Source: a virus | Reading direction: 5' to 3' (one strand) | IMG/VR virus record: IMGVR_UViG_3300032213_001428 | Coordinates: 1-38,690 of that record | DNA length: 38,690 nt | Shown: positions 1-8,451 of the stretch, one piece after another | Position numbering within the stretch: position 1 is the first letter of the stretch | Layout: every line of letters begins with the position of its first letter | Program-made: the position numbers and the translations under genes | Notes under the pieces: generated by a model | Databases searched by the model: none | What the model saw: the letters and a program-made list of their open reading frames with translations, nothing else | Told to the model about the DNA's origin: nothing

Positions 1-209
1 CCATTGGTGGTCGAAAGCCAACACACGTGAAAACCCGGAATATCCGGGGGTTTCGGCAGGGACTCTTGCACCCACTCCGAACGGAACATTCTACGACGCT
101 CCTGAGCACTAGCCAACTCATCCGTTGCTGCTCCGCGATTGCTGTCTTGCATAGCGCGAGACTCACGGCCACCAACGGTAAGATCTTTTTTCAATCGTTC
201 ATCTTTCAT
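1..209 (-). CDS. Partial phage protein, N-terminal 69 residues only
   Basis: An open frame starts at an ATG (207-209) and runs off the left edge without a stop. It reads MKDERLKKDL and ends near GFHVCWLSTTN. The start follows the scaffold-candidate stop by two bases and has an AAGGGG-type ribosome-binding site six or so bases upstream. The N-terminus is charged and the visible end is hydrophobic. Its place just after the head-assembly genes suggests a head or virion function, but there is too little sequence to name it. The reading frame is well supported; the role is inferred from position. Confidence 0.7.
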   Translation of the reverse strand, partial: MKDERLKKDLTVGGRESRAMQDSNRGAATDELASAQERRRMFRSEWVQESLPKPPDIPGFHVCWLSTTN

Positions 210-211
210 CA

Positions 212-1183
212 TTATCCCCTTGTGTTTGTGTTCATGCGGTCATATTCCGCGTACTTACGAATCATCTTGTTGCGGTCGGTGACGTTCTCCCACCTTCCGG
301 CATCTTTGATCGCTTTAACTCGCTCGGGCGACAGACGAAACTCGTTACCGCGTTGAGCGGTTGAGGATTCGCGGCCTGAACTTGTTACCACACTTCGGGG
401 TCTCCGATTAGACGACTGATTGTCGTTACCTGCATTATAACGGTGCGGCAGGTATTTTGTCAATCTATTATCCAGTTCCACCCAGTAGTCGGCGCTCTTG
501 GGGTCCCAGCCGTCGGCGACGAGCCCCTCGTCCACCTTCGTGGCGACTTGCGAATCGGTATCCCCGCCGTTGGGGTCGTACCAATCGTTCCGGGCCATCC
601 AGTCCGATGCGTGGCGCTTGAGTAGCGGGTCCGGGGCGCGGGGTACCGCATTGCGGTCGGGCTCGGAGGATACCGCTTTCTTCTTCAGCGCTTCCAGCGA
701 TTCGACTTGGCGTCGAGCGTCGTACCACGCCTCATTCGCGTCGGCCATCCCAGTGCCATCGGCCATTTCCGCCGCCTCTTTCAACTTCGCTTTGGCGTAT
801 TGCAGCCGCAGATGCCCGTCCTCGATCGCCTTGTCCAGCCGCGCAAGGTCGGACCCTGCGGTGCGCTTCTCCAAGACGCTCAGGCGCTCGGCCATCTGGT
901 CGTTCTGCCGTCGCAGCGAGGTGATCAGGTGGCTACTTTCGGACTGCTTCGCCTTTTGCAACCGCTTTTTCAGCTGCCGCTCGTCGCGCCTCGCTAGTCG
1001 CAGCGCTTCGCGCTCGGGGTCCGCGTGCGGGATGTTGTCCGCCGGGTGGTCGTCGTCGTCCCCATCATTCGAGTCGTTGCGCCCCTCGTTTTGGGGTGAA
1101 ATGTCGCCTTCGGGCAGAATCGCGACTGCGGAACCGTCCGCATCCTCGGCGACCTGCATTTCAAGTTTTTCTGTCGGGTTCAT
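212..1183 (-). CDS. Probable scaffolding / head-assembly protein (323 aa)
   Basis: No enzyme motif is visible. The protein has an acidic N-terminal third (a DGDDDD run near residues 41-46), a long charged helical or coiled-coil-like stretch over about residues 55-165, and a basic C-terminal region ending around residues 285-320. Acidic, helical, soluble proteins encoded downstream of the portal and next to other capsid-assembly genes are typically scaffolding proteins, which act inside the procapsid and are expelled or degraded before packaging. The ATG at 1183 overlaps the stop of the co-chaperonin gene by four bases, so the two are probably translationally coupled. The function is inferred from composition and position; an internal virion protein is the main alternative. 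Confidence 0.6.
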   Translation of the reverse strand: MNPTEKLEMQVAEDADGSAVAILPEGDISPQNEGRNDSNDGDDDDHPADNIPHADPEREALRLARRDERQLKKRLQKAKQSESSHLITSLRRQNDQMAERLSVLEKRTAGSDLARLDKAIEDGHLRLQYAKAKLKEAAEMADGTGMADANEAWYDARRQVESLEALKKKAVSSEPDRNAVPRAPDPLLKRHASDWMARNDWYDPNGGDTDSQVATKVDEGLVADGWDPKSADYWVELDNRLTKYLPHRYNAGNDNQSSNRRPRSVVTSSGRESSTAQRGNEFRLSPERVKAIKDAGRWENVTDRNKMIRKYAEYDRMNTNTRG

Positions 1184-1614
1184 AGGAATGCCTTCACTTT
1201 CATTGGGTCACCCGTAACCTTGGCGATTACTTCGTGATCGTTAAAAACGCTGAATAGAGCGGTTTCGCCCAGCTCTGGGTCGCCGTACGGCACCTCCCAT
1301 CGGTCTCCGCCCCATTTGGGCATGCGGACATAATCACCAACTTCTACCCAGTTACCTTCGGGCCACGGGTCGAGGCTGTCGCGTTTCTTGAAAGCTAGCG
1401 GTCCCATCGCGATGACTTTCGCCACCTGATTGTTCCACTTTTCGGTTTCCTTAGTCTCTTCTACTAGTACGATTCCAGAGGAGGTGACTTTCTTCGGAGT
1501 GGCACGCCACTGCACTAGAATTCGTCCACCTACTGGGACTGCACCGGGATTGACTGCTGGAAATGCTTCCTGCAACGCTGCTTCATTCGAAGCTACCGGT
1601 TCGTTATCGTTCAT
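1180..1614 (-). CDS. GroES-like co-chaperonin (144 aa)
   Basis: Residues about 28-140 follow the Cpn10/GroES pattern: a first strand GGRILVQW, a mobile-loop-like segment ending in SSGIVLVEET, a central NQVAKVIAMGP strand, VEVGDYVRMP, and a final strand FNDHEVIAKV. The mobile-loop hydrophobic tripeptide (GIVL) that docks on GroEL is recognisable. The family caps the host GroEL chamber; phage versions such as T4 Gp31 let the chamber fold the capsid protein. The 25-residue N-terminal extension is unusual. The position among head-assembly genes supports a capsid-folding role. The gene overlaps the preceding small gene by 11 bases. The family is judged from pattern only, so confidence is moderate. 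Confidence 0.68.
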   Translation of the reverse strand: MNDNEPVASNEAALQEAFPAVNPGAVPVGGRILVQWRATPKKVTSSGIVLVEETKETEKWNNQVAKVIAMGPLAFKKRDSLDPWPEGNWVEVGDYVRMPKWGGDRWEVPYGDPELGETALFSVFNDHEVIAKVTGDPMKVKAFL

Positions 1615-1792
1615 CTATGTCGTCTTCCTTTAATAGGTCATTTAGGATTACCAGAGCTTCTACAAGCCCTTGGTGCTGGCCAACTAGGCGTTGGTAGGCC
1701 TCATGGGTGGTGGCATTACCACTCACCAATGACTGCGCGATCGCCGATTTGCGCACTTCAATAGCACCAATGAAGTCGCTGACGTATCGCAT
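1604..1792 (-). CDS. Small conserved-looking helical protein (62 aa)
   Basis: This 62-residue protein is predicted to be mostly helical, with alternating hydrophobic and charged residues (for example LVEALVILNDLLKEDD near the C-terminus). Its ATG lies two bases after the TAA of the 55-aa gene, and its end overlaps the start of the co-chaperonin gene, so it sits inside a tightly packed head-gene operon. I do not recognise a family. A structural or assembly accessory role is possible from position only. Confidence 0.6.
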   Translation of the reverse strand: MRYVSDFIGAIEVRKSAIAQSLVSGNATTHEAYQRLVGQHQGLVEALVILNDLLKEDDIDER

Positions 1793-1794
1793 TG

Positions 1795-1962
1795 TTATTT
1801 CTTCTTGGCTTGCGCCAGTGCTCCACCGCCGCGACGAGCGGGGGAAGGAGACTTCGCCGGTGCTTTGCTTCCCAGCGTCGAGCCGTCGAGCTTCACACCC
1901 ATTGCGATGCGTTTGTGGTAGGGGACGTCCTGGCCCATTTGGGCGCTATCGTTTTGTGCCAT
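1795..1962 (-). CDS. Small basic protein (55 aa) after portal
   Basis: The translation starts MAQNDSAQMGQDVPYHK and ends in a glycine- and lysine-rich tail (GGGALAQAKKK). The start has a strong AGGAG ribosome-binding site about ten bases upstream, placed between the portal stop and this ATG. The stop is followed two bases later by the next ATG. The spacing and ribosome-binding site argue that it is a real gene although it is short. The basic, low-complexity C-terminus might contact DNA or the capsid interior, but no family is recognised. Confidence 0.65.
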   Translation of the reverse strand: MAQNDSAQMGQDVPYHKRIAMGVKLDGSTLGSKAPAKSPSPARRGGGALAQAKKK

Positions 1963-1968
1963 GATAAG

Positions 1969-4467
1969 TTACACTCCTAGGGTTCGTTGTGCGCTTTCCT
2001 GCGCGGCCATTGCAGTCTGCTCCTGCTCCTGCTGCAGCAACTGCGCGTTATTCGACAGTTCTGCAGACTTGATTCGTTCCTGGGTCAGGTTATCGTTCGC
2101 ATTGAGCGCGATCTTGATCTGCTGCTCCCGATTCTTCGCCAGTGCATCGTTGGTGAGCTTCTCCTGCTGCATCCCCAGCTCCCGCGCATCGCGCTCGGTG
2201 CGCCGTTTGGTCTCCGCCATGCTCGTTTGCAGCACCACTTGGTCCGAACCGTCCATAGGAGGCTTGGGCGCGAATTGCTGCATCATCTGCATGATCTGCT
2301 GTACCGCTGGCATCACTTTAACAAACGCTTCTTTCGCATCCATCCCCGTGTGCTGCGACGCTAGCGCGTAGAGCTTGTCGATGTCGCCCGTGATGCCCGC
2401 GATGTCGTAGTCCTTGACCGGCTTGCCCAGTGACTCCTCGACGTAGCCATTCATGTGGCCCAAGTACCAGAGCATCAAGTGCTGCTTGAAGTGTTCGAGG
2501 AACGCGGGCAGGAATTTCGGCGCGATAATCGGGTTCGCGCCCAGCATCGGGTGCAGTGCGAAGTCCAGATGCGCTTGGATGTGCGCCAGTTGATTCTGGT
2601 GTGGGTACGCGAACGCGGCACGTCCGATCGCCATCGCCGCATTCTCCTCGGCTGCGTTCACCTCCATCGGCTCGGCGGTTGCGGGCATGAGTTCGGTAAC
2701 GTTCGGCACCTTCATCTGCTTCAGCGCCCGCTGCACCACGGCTCGCCGGTCGAACAGGTCCGGGTACTTGTCCATGTACGCCATCACCGCTTGGGTCTGC
2801 GCCATGCGCTGGGTTTCGGAGAAGATGTGGGGGTCGCTCACCGGGAGCACATCGGTGTTGCGGTTAAAATCCTCGCGCCGGATGTTCAGCTCCTGCACGA
2901 TGTCGCCCATGCGCATTTCGTCGAGGTACCAGCGGTTGATGCGCTGCAGCACTCGGAACACTCGGCTCTGCGAATCGTGCAGTCGTGCGTGAATGGCCGA
3001 GAATACCTTGGAGCCTTGCTCGATCAACGCTTGAGTCGTACCCACTGGCGTGTTCGCGTTGAGTTCCGCGATCTTCTCTTCGCTCGTGGTCACCACGCCT
3101 TTGGCCGCGTCGGTGAGGAATCCCACCAGTTTGAACAGCGTTTCGCTCGGCGGGTTGAATGGCATCGGCATCGCGATCTTGCGAATGTCGTCCACGCCCG
3201 GTGCACCTTCGATCTCGGTGATCTGCGTCACATCCACGTTCTGCGACTGGCCCGAGATTTTCGCGCCTTTGAGCTTGAGCATCGTCGCCGCGTTGTTGAT
3301 GTGCGCCGTATCCAGCAACGCTCGCAGTCCGCCGGTGATCGCCGCCGCGAGGCCCCCAATCAGGTGCGGCAGTCCGATCGCGTAGGCACCGCGCCACGGA
3401 ATGAATTTGTACTCGATGATGTGGTCCAGCTTCGCCATCGCCTCGTCGCCCTGCTCCCAGTTGCGGTACAGTCCGATCACCTCGGTGTTGAGTTCGTCCA
3501 CCATGAGGATGTAGGGGGCGAGATCACCGCTGGAGTGCGAGTCGTCATCCACCACCATGTTCGTGTAGATGTGGTACACCCGGCGCAGCCCGTCCTCGTT
3601 ATCGGACCACTGCTTGCCTTCGATCTTGTTGCTCGCTTTTTCGGGCGATGTGGGGTCCGGCTCCATCGACGCTTTCACGATCGCGACGTCGCGGTATAAG
3701 CCCGACGCGATGCGCGACTCGAATTCCTGCTGCGTGATGTCCTGTACCTCCGTTACCCGCTGCGCGGTGTAGAAATTCACGGCGGAGTAGGGGAGCAGGA
3801 TGTTGTCGATCGGGACGAATTCGGCGCATGGGCGCTTCTTGCGCTCGTCGTACCAGAGCTTCATGAATTGGGAGCCCCCGAGCGGCAGCTGCGTGAGCAT
3901 CTGCTCCTGCTCGTCCCGGAATTCCTCGATCTGCTCGGTCAACTGCCAGTTCATGAAGTCGCGTTTGCGTTCCGCCCGCTCGGTCTCCTCCTCGGTCGCT
4001 TCGCCTATGATGTTGGTCCGCACCGGGCCGTCCGGGGGGAACAGCTCTTTGATCGCTCGCGACTCGAAATCGATACACGCTTCGGCCATGACTGGGTGCA
4101 CCACCCGGCTCGCCCCTTGGAATTGCGCTCCACCGGGCGCATCGTTCCCCAGTCCCGTGCGCTTGAGCCCTTCTTCGTACTGCTTATCCCGCTCTTTGCG
4201 CGCCTCTCTATCCTTGTCGATCATGTCTAGATAGCGCAGCGCGATCTTGTCCAAGTCCCACGAGTGCAGGTCGTCGGCGAGGTTGGCGTAGAAATCCTGG
4301 TCCTCTTTCGGCCCCCGGAATTCCTCCATCCGCACGATGGCCGAACCGTCCGGTTGCTCTTCCACTTCCGCGTACGGGTCGTCCAAGTCCAAGTCGAACA
4401 CCATCCCCTGCTCGTCCTCGGGACCGGCCTGCGGCTCTACTTGCTCCTGCGGGAATTCGGTTGCCAT
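1969..4467 (-). CDS. Portal protein (832 aa)
   Basis: This protein should form the dodecameric head-to-tail connector through which DNA is packaged by TerL and later ejected. Its length (about 830 residues), the acidic N-terminus, the segment with KRDFMNWQL near residue 170, the long central alpha/beta core and the long helical, Gln-rich C-terminal barrel-like region from about residue 730 match large portals of short-tailed phages. The gene lies after terminase and before head-assembly genes, as expected. The start ATG has AAAGGAATAACCG just upstream. I see no catalytic motif, so the call rests on size, composition and gene order. Confidence 0.8.
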   Translation of the reverse strand: MATEFPQEQVEPQAGPEDEQGMVFDLDLDDPYAEVEEQPDGSAIVRMEEFRGPKEDQDFYANLADDLHSWDLDKIALRYLDMIDKDREARKERDKQYEEGLKRTGLGNDAPGGAQFQGASRVVHPVMAEACIDFESRAIKELFPPDGPVRTNIIGEATEEETERAERKRDFMNWQLTEQIEEFRDEQEQMLTQLPLGGSQFMKLWYDERKKRPCAEFVPIDNILLPYSAVNFYTAQRVTEVQDITQQEFESRIASGLYRDVAIVKASMEPDPTSPEKASNKIEGKQWSDNEDGLRRVYHIYTNMVVDDDSHSSGDLAPYILMVDELNTEVIGLYRNWEQGDEAMAKLDHIIEYKFIPWRGAYAIGLPHLIGGLAAAITGGLRALLDTAHINNAATMLKLKGAKISGQSQNVDVTQITEIEGAPGVDDIRKIAMPMPFNPPSETLFKLVGFLTDAAKGVVTTSEEKIAELNANTPVGTTQALIEQGSKVFSAIHARLHDSQSRVFRVLQRINRWYLDEMRMGDIVQELNIRREDFNRNTDVLPVSDPHIFSETQRMAQTQAVMAYMDKYPDLFDRRAVVQRALKQMKVPNVTELMPATAEPMEVNAAEENAAMAIGRAAFAYPHQNQLAHIQAHLDFALHPMLGANPIIAPKFLPAFLEHFKQHLMLWYLGHMNGYVEESLGKPVKDYDIAGITGDIDKLYALASQHTGMDAKEAFVKVMPAVQQIMQMMQQFAPKPPMDGSDQVVLQTSMAETKRRTERDARELGMQQEKLTNDALAKNREQQIKIALNANDNLTQERIKSAELSNNAQLLQQEQEQTAMAAQESAQRTLGV

Positions 4468-4490
4468 CGGTTATTCCTTTGTAGGTTGCG

Positions 4491-4519
4491 ATTGTAACAC
4501 GGAGCGCTACTGATCACTG
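4491..4519 (-). promoter_or_regulatory. Weak promoter-like element upstream of portal
   Basis: In the 46-base gap before the portal gene the minus strand reads GTGTTACAATCG, the same context as the strong phage promoters (GTGTTATAAT) but with TACAAT as -10. At the expected 17-bp distance only a poor -35 (CAGTGA) is present. It may be a weak or decayed copy of the phage promoter family. Chance resemblance is possible. Confidence 0.25.
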
Positions 4520-5812
4520 GCGTCTTGCGATAAGATCGAAAATCGAGGGGTCATTGCGCAGAAAACGCGCTATTTCGTCCTCGTTCCGCAGCAACCCACT
4601 CTGCGCCATCCCCTCGACTGAATCCATTGCCGTGTCCTTCGAGTACGCCTTGGCCGTATCATACACCGTGGGCGACGCTTGCTTCAATGCACGCATGTAC
4701 GGGCGCATCGCGTACAGCGGGCTTTCGGACGGGGCACCTGTGAACATCTTCATGTTCTCTGCGGGGCGACTCGTATCGAGTAGGTCGGCGAGGTCTGCAT
4801 CGTCCCCGTCAAGATCGACGTTTTTGTACGGGTCCTTCAGCGTTTTGTAGATGTCCTTCACCACTCCGGGCTCGTAATCCGGGAATTGCAGCCTTGCGAG
4901 TTGTACTGCTTCCTTTTGCTTGATACCCTGACCGATCGCGCCCGCTAGCACTGATTCGAGAGTGACGGGCAGCGCAGCAGCGGCAGCTTGCACGGGCTTG
5001 GCCACATCCACGATTTTGGCGATTTCGCTCAGGATGTCCGGCGTCGGCACGACGTCACCCACTCCCGGCAGTAAGCCGCGCAGAACCTGACCGGCGGCAG
5101 CGGAAAGCACCGCGCGGCGCGACATCGGGGTTTCGCTGATGGATTGCAACGTCGATTTCGCTGCACCTTTACCGGGGTCCACCGTCACAGTCTTCTCGGT
5201 GATCGCCGGGGCCTTGGCCAAGTCTTTCCCCATGTCTTTGGTCAAGCTTTTCTCGATGTCGTCGATTCGGGCCAGCGGTAGGTCCAGCGCGGGTTGGGCC
5301 TTGAGGCCGAACAGCGAACGGCGAGCCAGATCGGGCTTGTCGGCGGTCTTGACGCCGCGCAGGAGCAGGCTGTCGGCCATCTGCTGCAACGTCTTTTTGA
5401 CGCCGCCACCTTTGTTGAACGCTCGCCTTTGCTGAACGGGAGCAACTGGTGCCGCTCGCATTTCGTGCCGGGGCTGAGGTACGAAGTCGGCACGGCGGGT
5501 GGCGAGTGCGGGCGGGTACTGCGACTCCTCCCGCATCCGTGCGGCGACGGCCTTGCGCAGCGCCTCCTCCGGGATTTGCTGCAACGCCTGTTGCTGCATC
5601 GCCGCGCTCGCCGCTGCATCCCGTTGTGCAGTGGAGGTCGCCCGGTTGCGGGCCTCGAATGCCAACTCGTCCGGACCGCTGGCGTCCTTCGAGTAGAGCC
5701 CCGAGTAGATCGGCACTGAGCCGCGAGCACCGGCAAACATGGTAGCCACGTCGGCGGGCTCCATGGTCTTGAGCATTTCGGCCAGATCGTCCATCCAAGT
5801 GCTACTGGGCAT
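4514..5812 (-). CDS. Unrecognised virion-type protein between TerL and portal (432 aa)
   Basis: The protein has an Ala- and Gln-rich N-terminal third, a glycine patch (NKGGGVKK near residue 135), a hydrophobic Ala-rich segment around residues 240-300, and a charged C-terminal domain containing DLDGDDADLADLL. No enzymatic motif is recognised. The ATG overlaps the end of the large terminase gene by 11 bases, and the portal follows 46 bases after its stop. Genes in this slot often encode virion-associated proteins, but the actual role is unknown. Confidence 0.7.
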   Translation of the reverse strand: MPSSTWMDDLAEMLKTMEPADVATMFAGARGSVPIYSGLYSKDASGPDELAFEARNRATSTAQRDAAASAAMQQQALQQIPEEALRKAVAARMREESQYPPALATRRADFVPQPRHEMRAAPVAPVQQRRAFNKGGGVKKTLQQMADSLLLRGVKTADKPDLARRSLFGLKAQPALDLPLARIDDIEKSLTKDMGKDLAKAPAITEKTVTVDPGKGAAKSTLQSISETPMSRRAVLSAAAGQVLRGLLPGVGDVVPTPDILSEIAKIVDVAKPVQAAAAALPVTLESVLAGAIGQGIKQKEAVQLARLQFPDYEPGVVKDIYKTLKDPYKNVDLDGDDADLADLLDTSRPAENMKMFTGAPSESPLYAMRPYMRALKQASPTVYDTAKAYSKDTAMDSVEGMAQSGLLRNEDEIARFLRNDPSIFDLIARRQ

Positions 5813-7250
5813 ACGGGTTGCCTTTCTTCTCGCGGTATTGTTCGTCCACGTACTCGGTATCGGGCGCTACCGGGTCGATGTCGAGGAAGCCCATGTCGCG
5901 CAGCAGTCGCAGCGCTTGGGAGAGCGTGTCGGTCAGGTCGTCCCGCTCCGAGTCGGGGAAGGAGCAGACCTGCGAGACGAGCGGCTCCGCCCAGTCGCGG
6001 GGCTGTCCCCGGTGCACGAGCGATTCGGGTATGTACACCCGGCCATGGGCGATGATGTTGGCCACAAGGTGCAACCGTTGGGTCTTGTCGGCCCGTCCCG
6101 GATTGTAGGCGCGGCACGGCACTCCGGCGCGTTGCAGGTCCTGGATGATCGAAATCCCCGAGGCTTTGTCCTCCACCAGCACTAGGTCCACCTTCTTGCC
6201 GGGGTCGCCGTAAATGCTGCCGTACTCCTCGATGATCTTGGGGCGCAGGTCCGGGTAGGCGAGGTGGTCCTCCCAGCAGTCGATGAGCATGGCGCACAGC
6301 TTGGTGTCGTCGTTCGGGCGGAACACACCCCAAACGCTGCACGCCGTGGGGTCGTTGATCGTCTTGTCCGTGTACGCGCAGTCGTACGATTGAAGCACGT
6401 AGAGGAAGTCGGGTAGCGCTTTGCTCGCATCCCACAGTTTGAACCATGGGCGGCGCACGATGCCGTAGTCCTCCGGGTCGATCACCTCAGCGTACAGCTC
6501 CTGCCTCCCGATGCGCGTGCCCTCGTACTGCGACACGATCTCGTCGCGGAACGTCGGCGCGAGGTTGTTGAAATTCTCGTGCGTCGTGCCGGTGGTCACG
6601 AATGTGCGGTCCTCGGCCAGTAGTCGGCGCACGATGGGAATCGGTTTCGGCGTGGTCGTGATGCAGACGCGGGGGCGCTGTCCTAGTCGTAGGCCGAACA
6701 TAAGGTTGGACCACATGTCCTCAGCGTTGCGGAATTTCGCCAGTTCGTCCACCCACGCCAGATCGTGCTGGGGTCCGCGTAGCGTCTCGGGGTCGTTGTC
6801 CGAATAGATCGTCGCGATCGCGCCGTTGGGCCACTCCACCCGGCGCTTGGAGGGGACGAATACCGGCTTGCATTTGGGGTGCGAAATAGCCAGCAGCCCC
6901 GATTCACCCTCGATCATCACGTCGCGAGCGTCGCCCGCATCCTCGGCGATCAGCGCCACGCGGCTAGCGAGCCCGTTTTCCACGTGGTAGCGCACAAACT
7001 CCGCACCGCACCGGGTCTTGCCCCACCCGCGTCCGGCGAGAATCATCCAAATGGTCCAGTCCGCTCCCGGCGGTATCGTCTGGTTCGAGCGTGCCCATGT
7101 GGGCCAGTCGTAGAACAGCTCGAGCGCCTCGGGGTCCGACATGGACGAGACGAACTCGTACCAGTTCGCCGGGTCTTTCGCCGCGTCTCGCTGGAGGGCT
7201 CGCGCCTTACTCCTTTGATTTCGAGACAAGCCGCTGTGCAAGCCGTTCAC
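5802..7250 (-). CDS. terL: Terminase large subunit, packaging ATPase and nuclease (482 aa)
   Basis: TerL pumps DNA into the procapsid and cuts the concatemer. The ATPase domain shows Walker A GRGWGKT (about residues 73-79), Walker B LAWVDE with the catalytic Glu, and the coupling motif ITTTP. The C-terminal RNase H-like nuclease shows three acidic sites: YDCAYTD, VLVEDKASG and DDLTDTLSQALR. I prefer the GTG at 7250 because GAGGGACTAC lies immediately upstream and the overlap with terS is then 44 bases. An in-frame ATG at 7295 would give 497 residues but a weaker ribosome-binding site and a longer overlap. The gene order terS-terL-portal is classic. Confidence 0.93.
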   Translation of the reverse strand: MNGLHSGLSRNQRSKARALQRDAAKDPANWYEFVSSMSDPEALELFYDWPTWARSNQTIPPGADWTIWMILAGRGWGKTRCGAEFVRYHVENGLASRVALIAEDAGDARDVMIEGESGLLAISHPKCKPVFVPSKRRVEWPNGAIATIYSDNDPETLRGPQHDLAWVDELAKFRNAEDMWSNLMFGLRLGQRPRVCITTTPKPIPIVRRLLAEDRTFVTTGTTHENFNNLAPTFRDEIVSQYEGTRIGRQELYAEVIDPEDYGIVRRPWFKLWDASKALPDFLYVLQSYDCAYTDKTINDPTACSVWGVFRPNDDTKLCAMLIDCWEDHLAYPDLRPKIIEEYGSIYGDPGKKVDLVLVEDKASGISIIQDLQRAGVPCRAYNPGRADKTQRLHLVANIIAHGRVYIPESLVHRGQPRDWAEPLVSQVCSFPDSERDDLTDTLSQALRLLRDMGFLDIDPVAPDTEYVDEQYREKKGNPYAQ

Positions 7251-7860
7251 GTAGTCCCTCGATGTTAACGTTGGAGTCGAGCGAGCCGGACACATTCATG
7301 TTCACGTCTTTCGCCCGGAATTTCGAATCGTAGCCCATGAGGGTGAATTGCAAGAGCGAGTCGCTGAATTTGCGCACCGTCTCGGTCCGAATGCCTTGGT
7401 AGAACACCGGTTCGTCGTGGCCCACCACCGCACGCCGGTACACCTCGGCCCGCATCGTGTCCACCATTTCGTCCTGAATGCTCTCCATGATCGAGTCGAA
7501 AAGCTTGTGGATTTTGCGCCACTCCACCATCGTCGAGCGGTGCACGTCGGCACTGGTGTACGCGTGACGCATCGAGAATCGGGCACTCTCGGGACCGTCC
7601 CGGAATTCGGCGATGATGACCAGCATGGAGAACGCTTTGTTCTCCTCATTGAGCTTCAACTCGCCTTTCGCCTCCAGCGCCGGGTCGTTGCACGAGAGGG
7701 AGTGCGCCAGTCGGCACGCGGGGGAATCAGGAATGCGAACGCGATCATTTCGCACCATGCTGAGCAGCGTTTGAACCGAAATCCCGGCACGGCGCTCGTA
7801 GTCCGCGATCGTCTCAGCGCCACGGGCCTCTAGCAGTTTAGCTTTGGTTGAAAAGTCCAT
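7207..7860 (-). CDS. terS: Terminase small subunit (217 aa)
   Basis: The small subunit forms a ring that recognises the packaging site and delivers DNA to TerL. An N-terminal helix-turn-helix-like segment covers about residues 15-40. The segment YRRAVVGHDEPV followed by RKFSDSLLQFTLMGYD is the typical TerS signature seen in many phages (a YRRA-type motif, then a SDxLLxxxLK-type motif). It lies directly upstream of terL and overlaps it. No clear ribosome-binding site precedes the ATG. The large non-coding region with repeats directly upstream could hold the packaging site. Confidence 0.85.
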   Translation of the reverse strand: MDFSTKAKLLEARGAETIADYERRAGISVQTLLSMVRNDRVRIPDSPACRLAHSLSCNDPALEAKGELKLNEENKAFSMLVIIAEFRDGPESARFSMRHAYTSADVHRSTMVEWRKIHKLFDSIMESIQDEMVDTMRAEVYRRAVVGHDEPVFYQGIRTETVRKFSDSLLQFTLMGYDSKFRAKDVNMNVSGSLDSNVNIEGLRERLAQRLVSKSKE

Positions 7861-7931
7861 AGGCCGAATTAAACCACAGGCGCGGGGAGCGGCACAATGG
7901 GGGAGATTTACAGGCTATTTTTAGCTCCGGA

Positions 7932-7993
7932 CTATCGTCGCGAGGGGCACGATAGGCGGAGACTATGGACTATCGAGACGCGTCCGCCGATAG
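7932..7993. repeat. Two identical-spacing inverted repeats CTATCG-N12-CGATAG
   Basis: CTATCG at 7932-7937 pairs with CGATAG at 7950-7955, and CTATCG at 7970-7975 pairs with CGATAG at 7988-7993. Both pairs have exactly 12 bases between the arms, and the two units are offset by 38 bases. Related half-sites (GACTATGG at 7961, GACTATGA at 7999) lie between and after them. They sit upstream of terS in a non-coding stretch. They could be operators for a dimeric protein, a packaging-site element or part of an origin. The sequence pattern is certain, the function is unknown. Confidence 0.6.
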
Positions 7994-8091
7994 TTTCCGA
8001 CTATGAACAATCGTGCGCATACACGAGGAACCTCTAAGCGAACCCCAGTGTGGTGGTGGACCAGTCTTGTCGTCTGAATCGCTTCGTTCGT

Positions 8092-8306
8092 GTTCCATCG
8101 TTCCACAATGATGGAACGGTTGATGGAACGCTTCTCCCATTCGGGAAGAGCATCGTGTTCCATTGTTCCATCTCGTATCCCCCCATATTCGAATTTTCGT
8201 GACAGGGCCTCATGGGTGTGCGCATGTGTAACGGTGGAACACCGGGGCTTTCTTCGAATGGGAGGAGTGTTCCATTGTGCGTTCCATTACGGTGGAACGG
8301 TGGAAC
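8092..8306. repeat. Cluster of eleven GTTCCA/TGGAAC boxes (iteron-like)
   Basis: This lies in the 591-base gene-free stretch 7861-8451. GTTCCA occurs at 8092, 8100, 8157, 8165, 8269 and 8281, and its complement TGGAAC at 8112, 8124, 8235, 8293 and 8301. Pairs are usually 8 or 12 bases apart and arranged as inverted arrays. The first four boxes plus a following CTCCCATTCG closely match a second array at 29838-29891. Iterated sites of this type bind replication initiators or regulators. The rest of the stretch (8307-8451) shows only short hairpins and no gene that I can support. Confidence 0.75.
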
Positions 8307-8451
8307 GCGGTGGGGTTTCGTTCCTCGCTTGCATTGCACAAGCGCTGGGGGGTGGCTCAAGGTCGTCCACCCCTCGATACTTTGTCCCGAATCGCACGGG
8401 CTGAGCCTACTTCACCGGTTCAAGACCGATTACAGACCTCCGACGAACGAA

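Noticed and set aside
2455-3699. Long plus-strand open frame (414 aa) opposite the portal
   Set aside because: It is rich in Arg, His and Val as expected for the complement of a GC-rich gene, has no motifs and lies fully over a convincing minus-strand gene.
8330-8450. tRNA-like arms (CCCG-seven-base loop-CGGG and GGTTCAAGACC)
   Set aside because: The loops lack the T33 and anticodon arrangement, and no acceptor stem pairs at the required distance on either strand.
7861-8451. Small genes in the repeat region upstream of terS
   Set aside because: The open frames consist of translated GTTCCA repeats and lack ribosome-binding sites.
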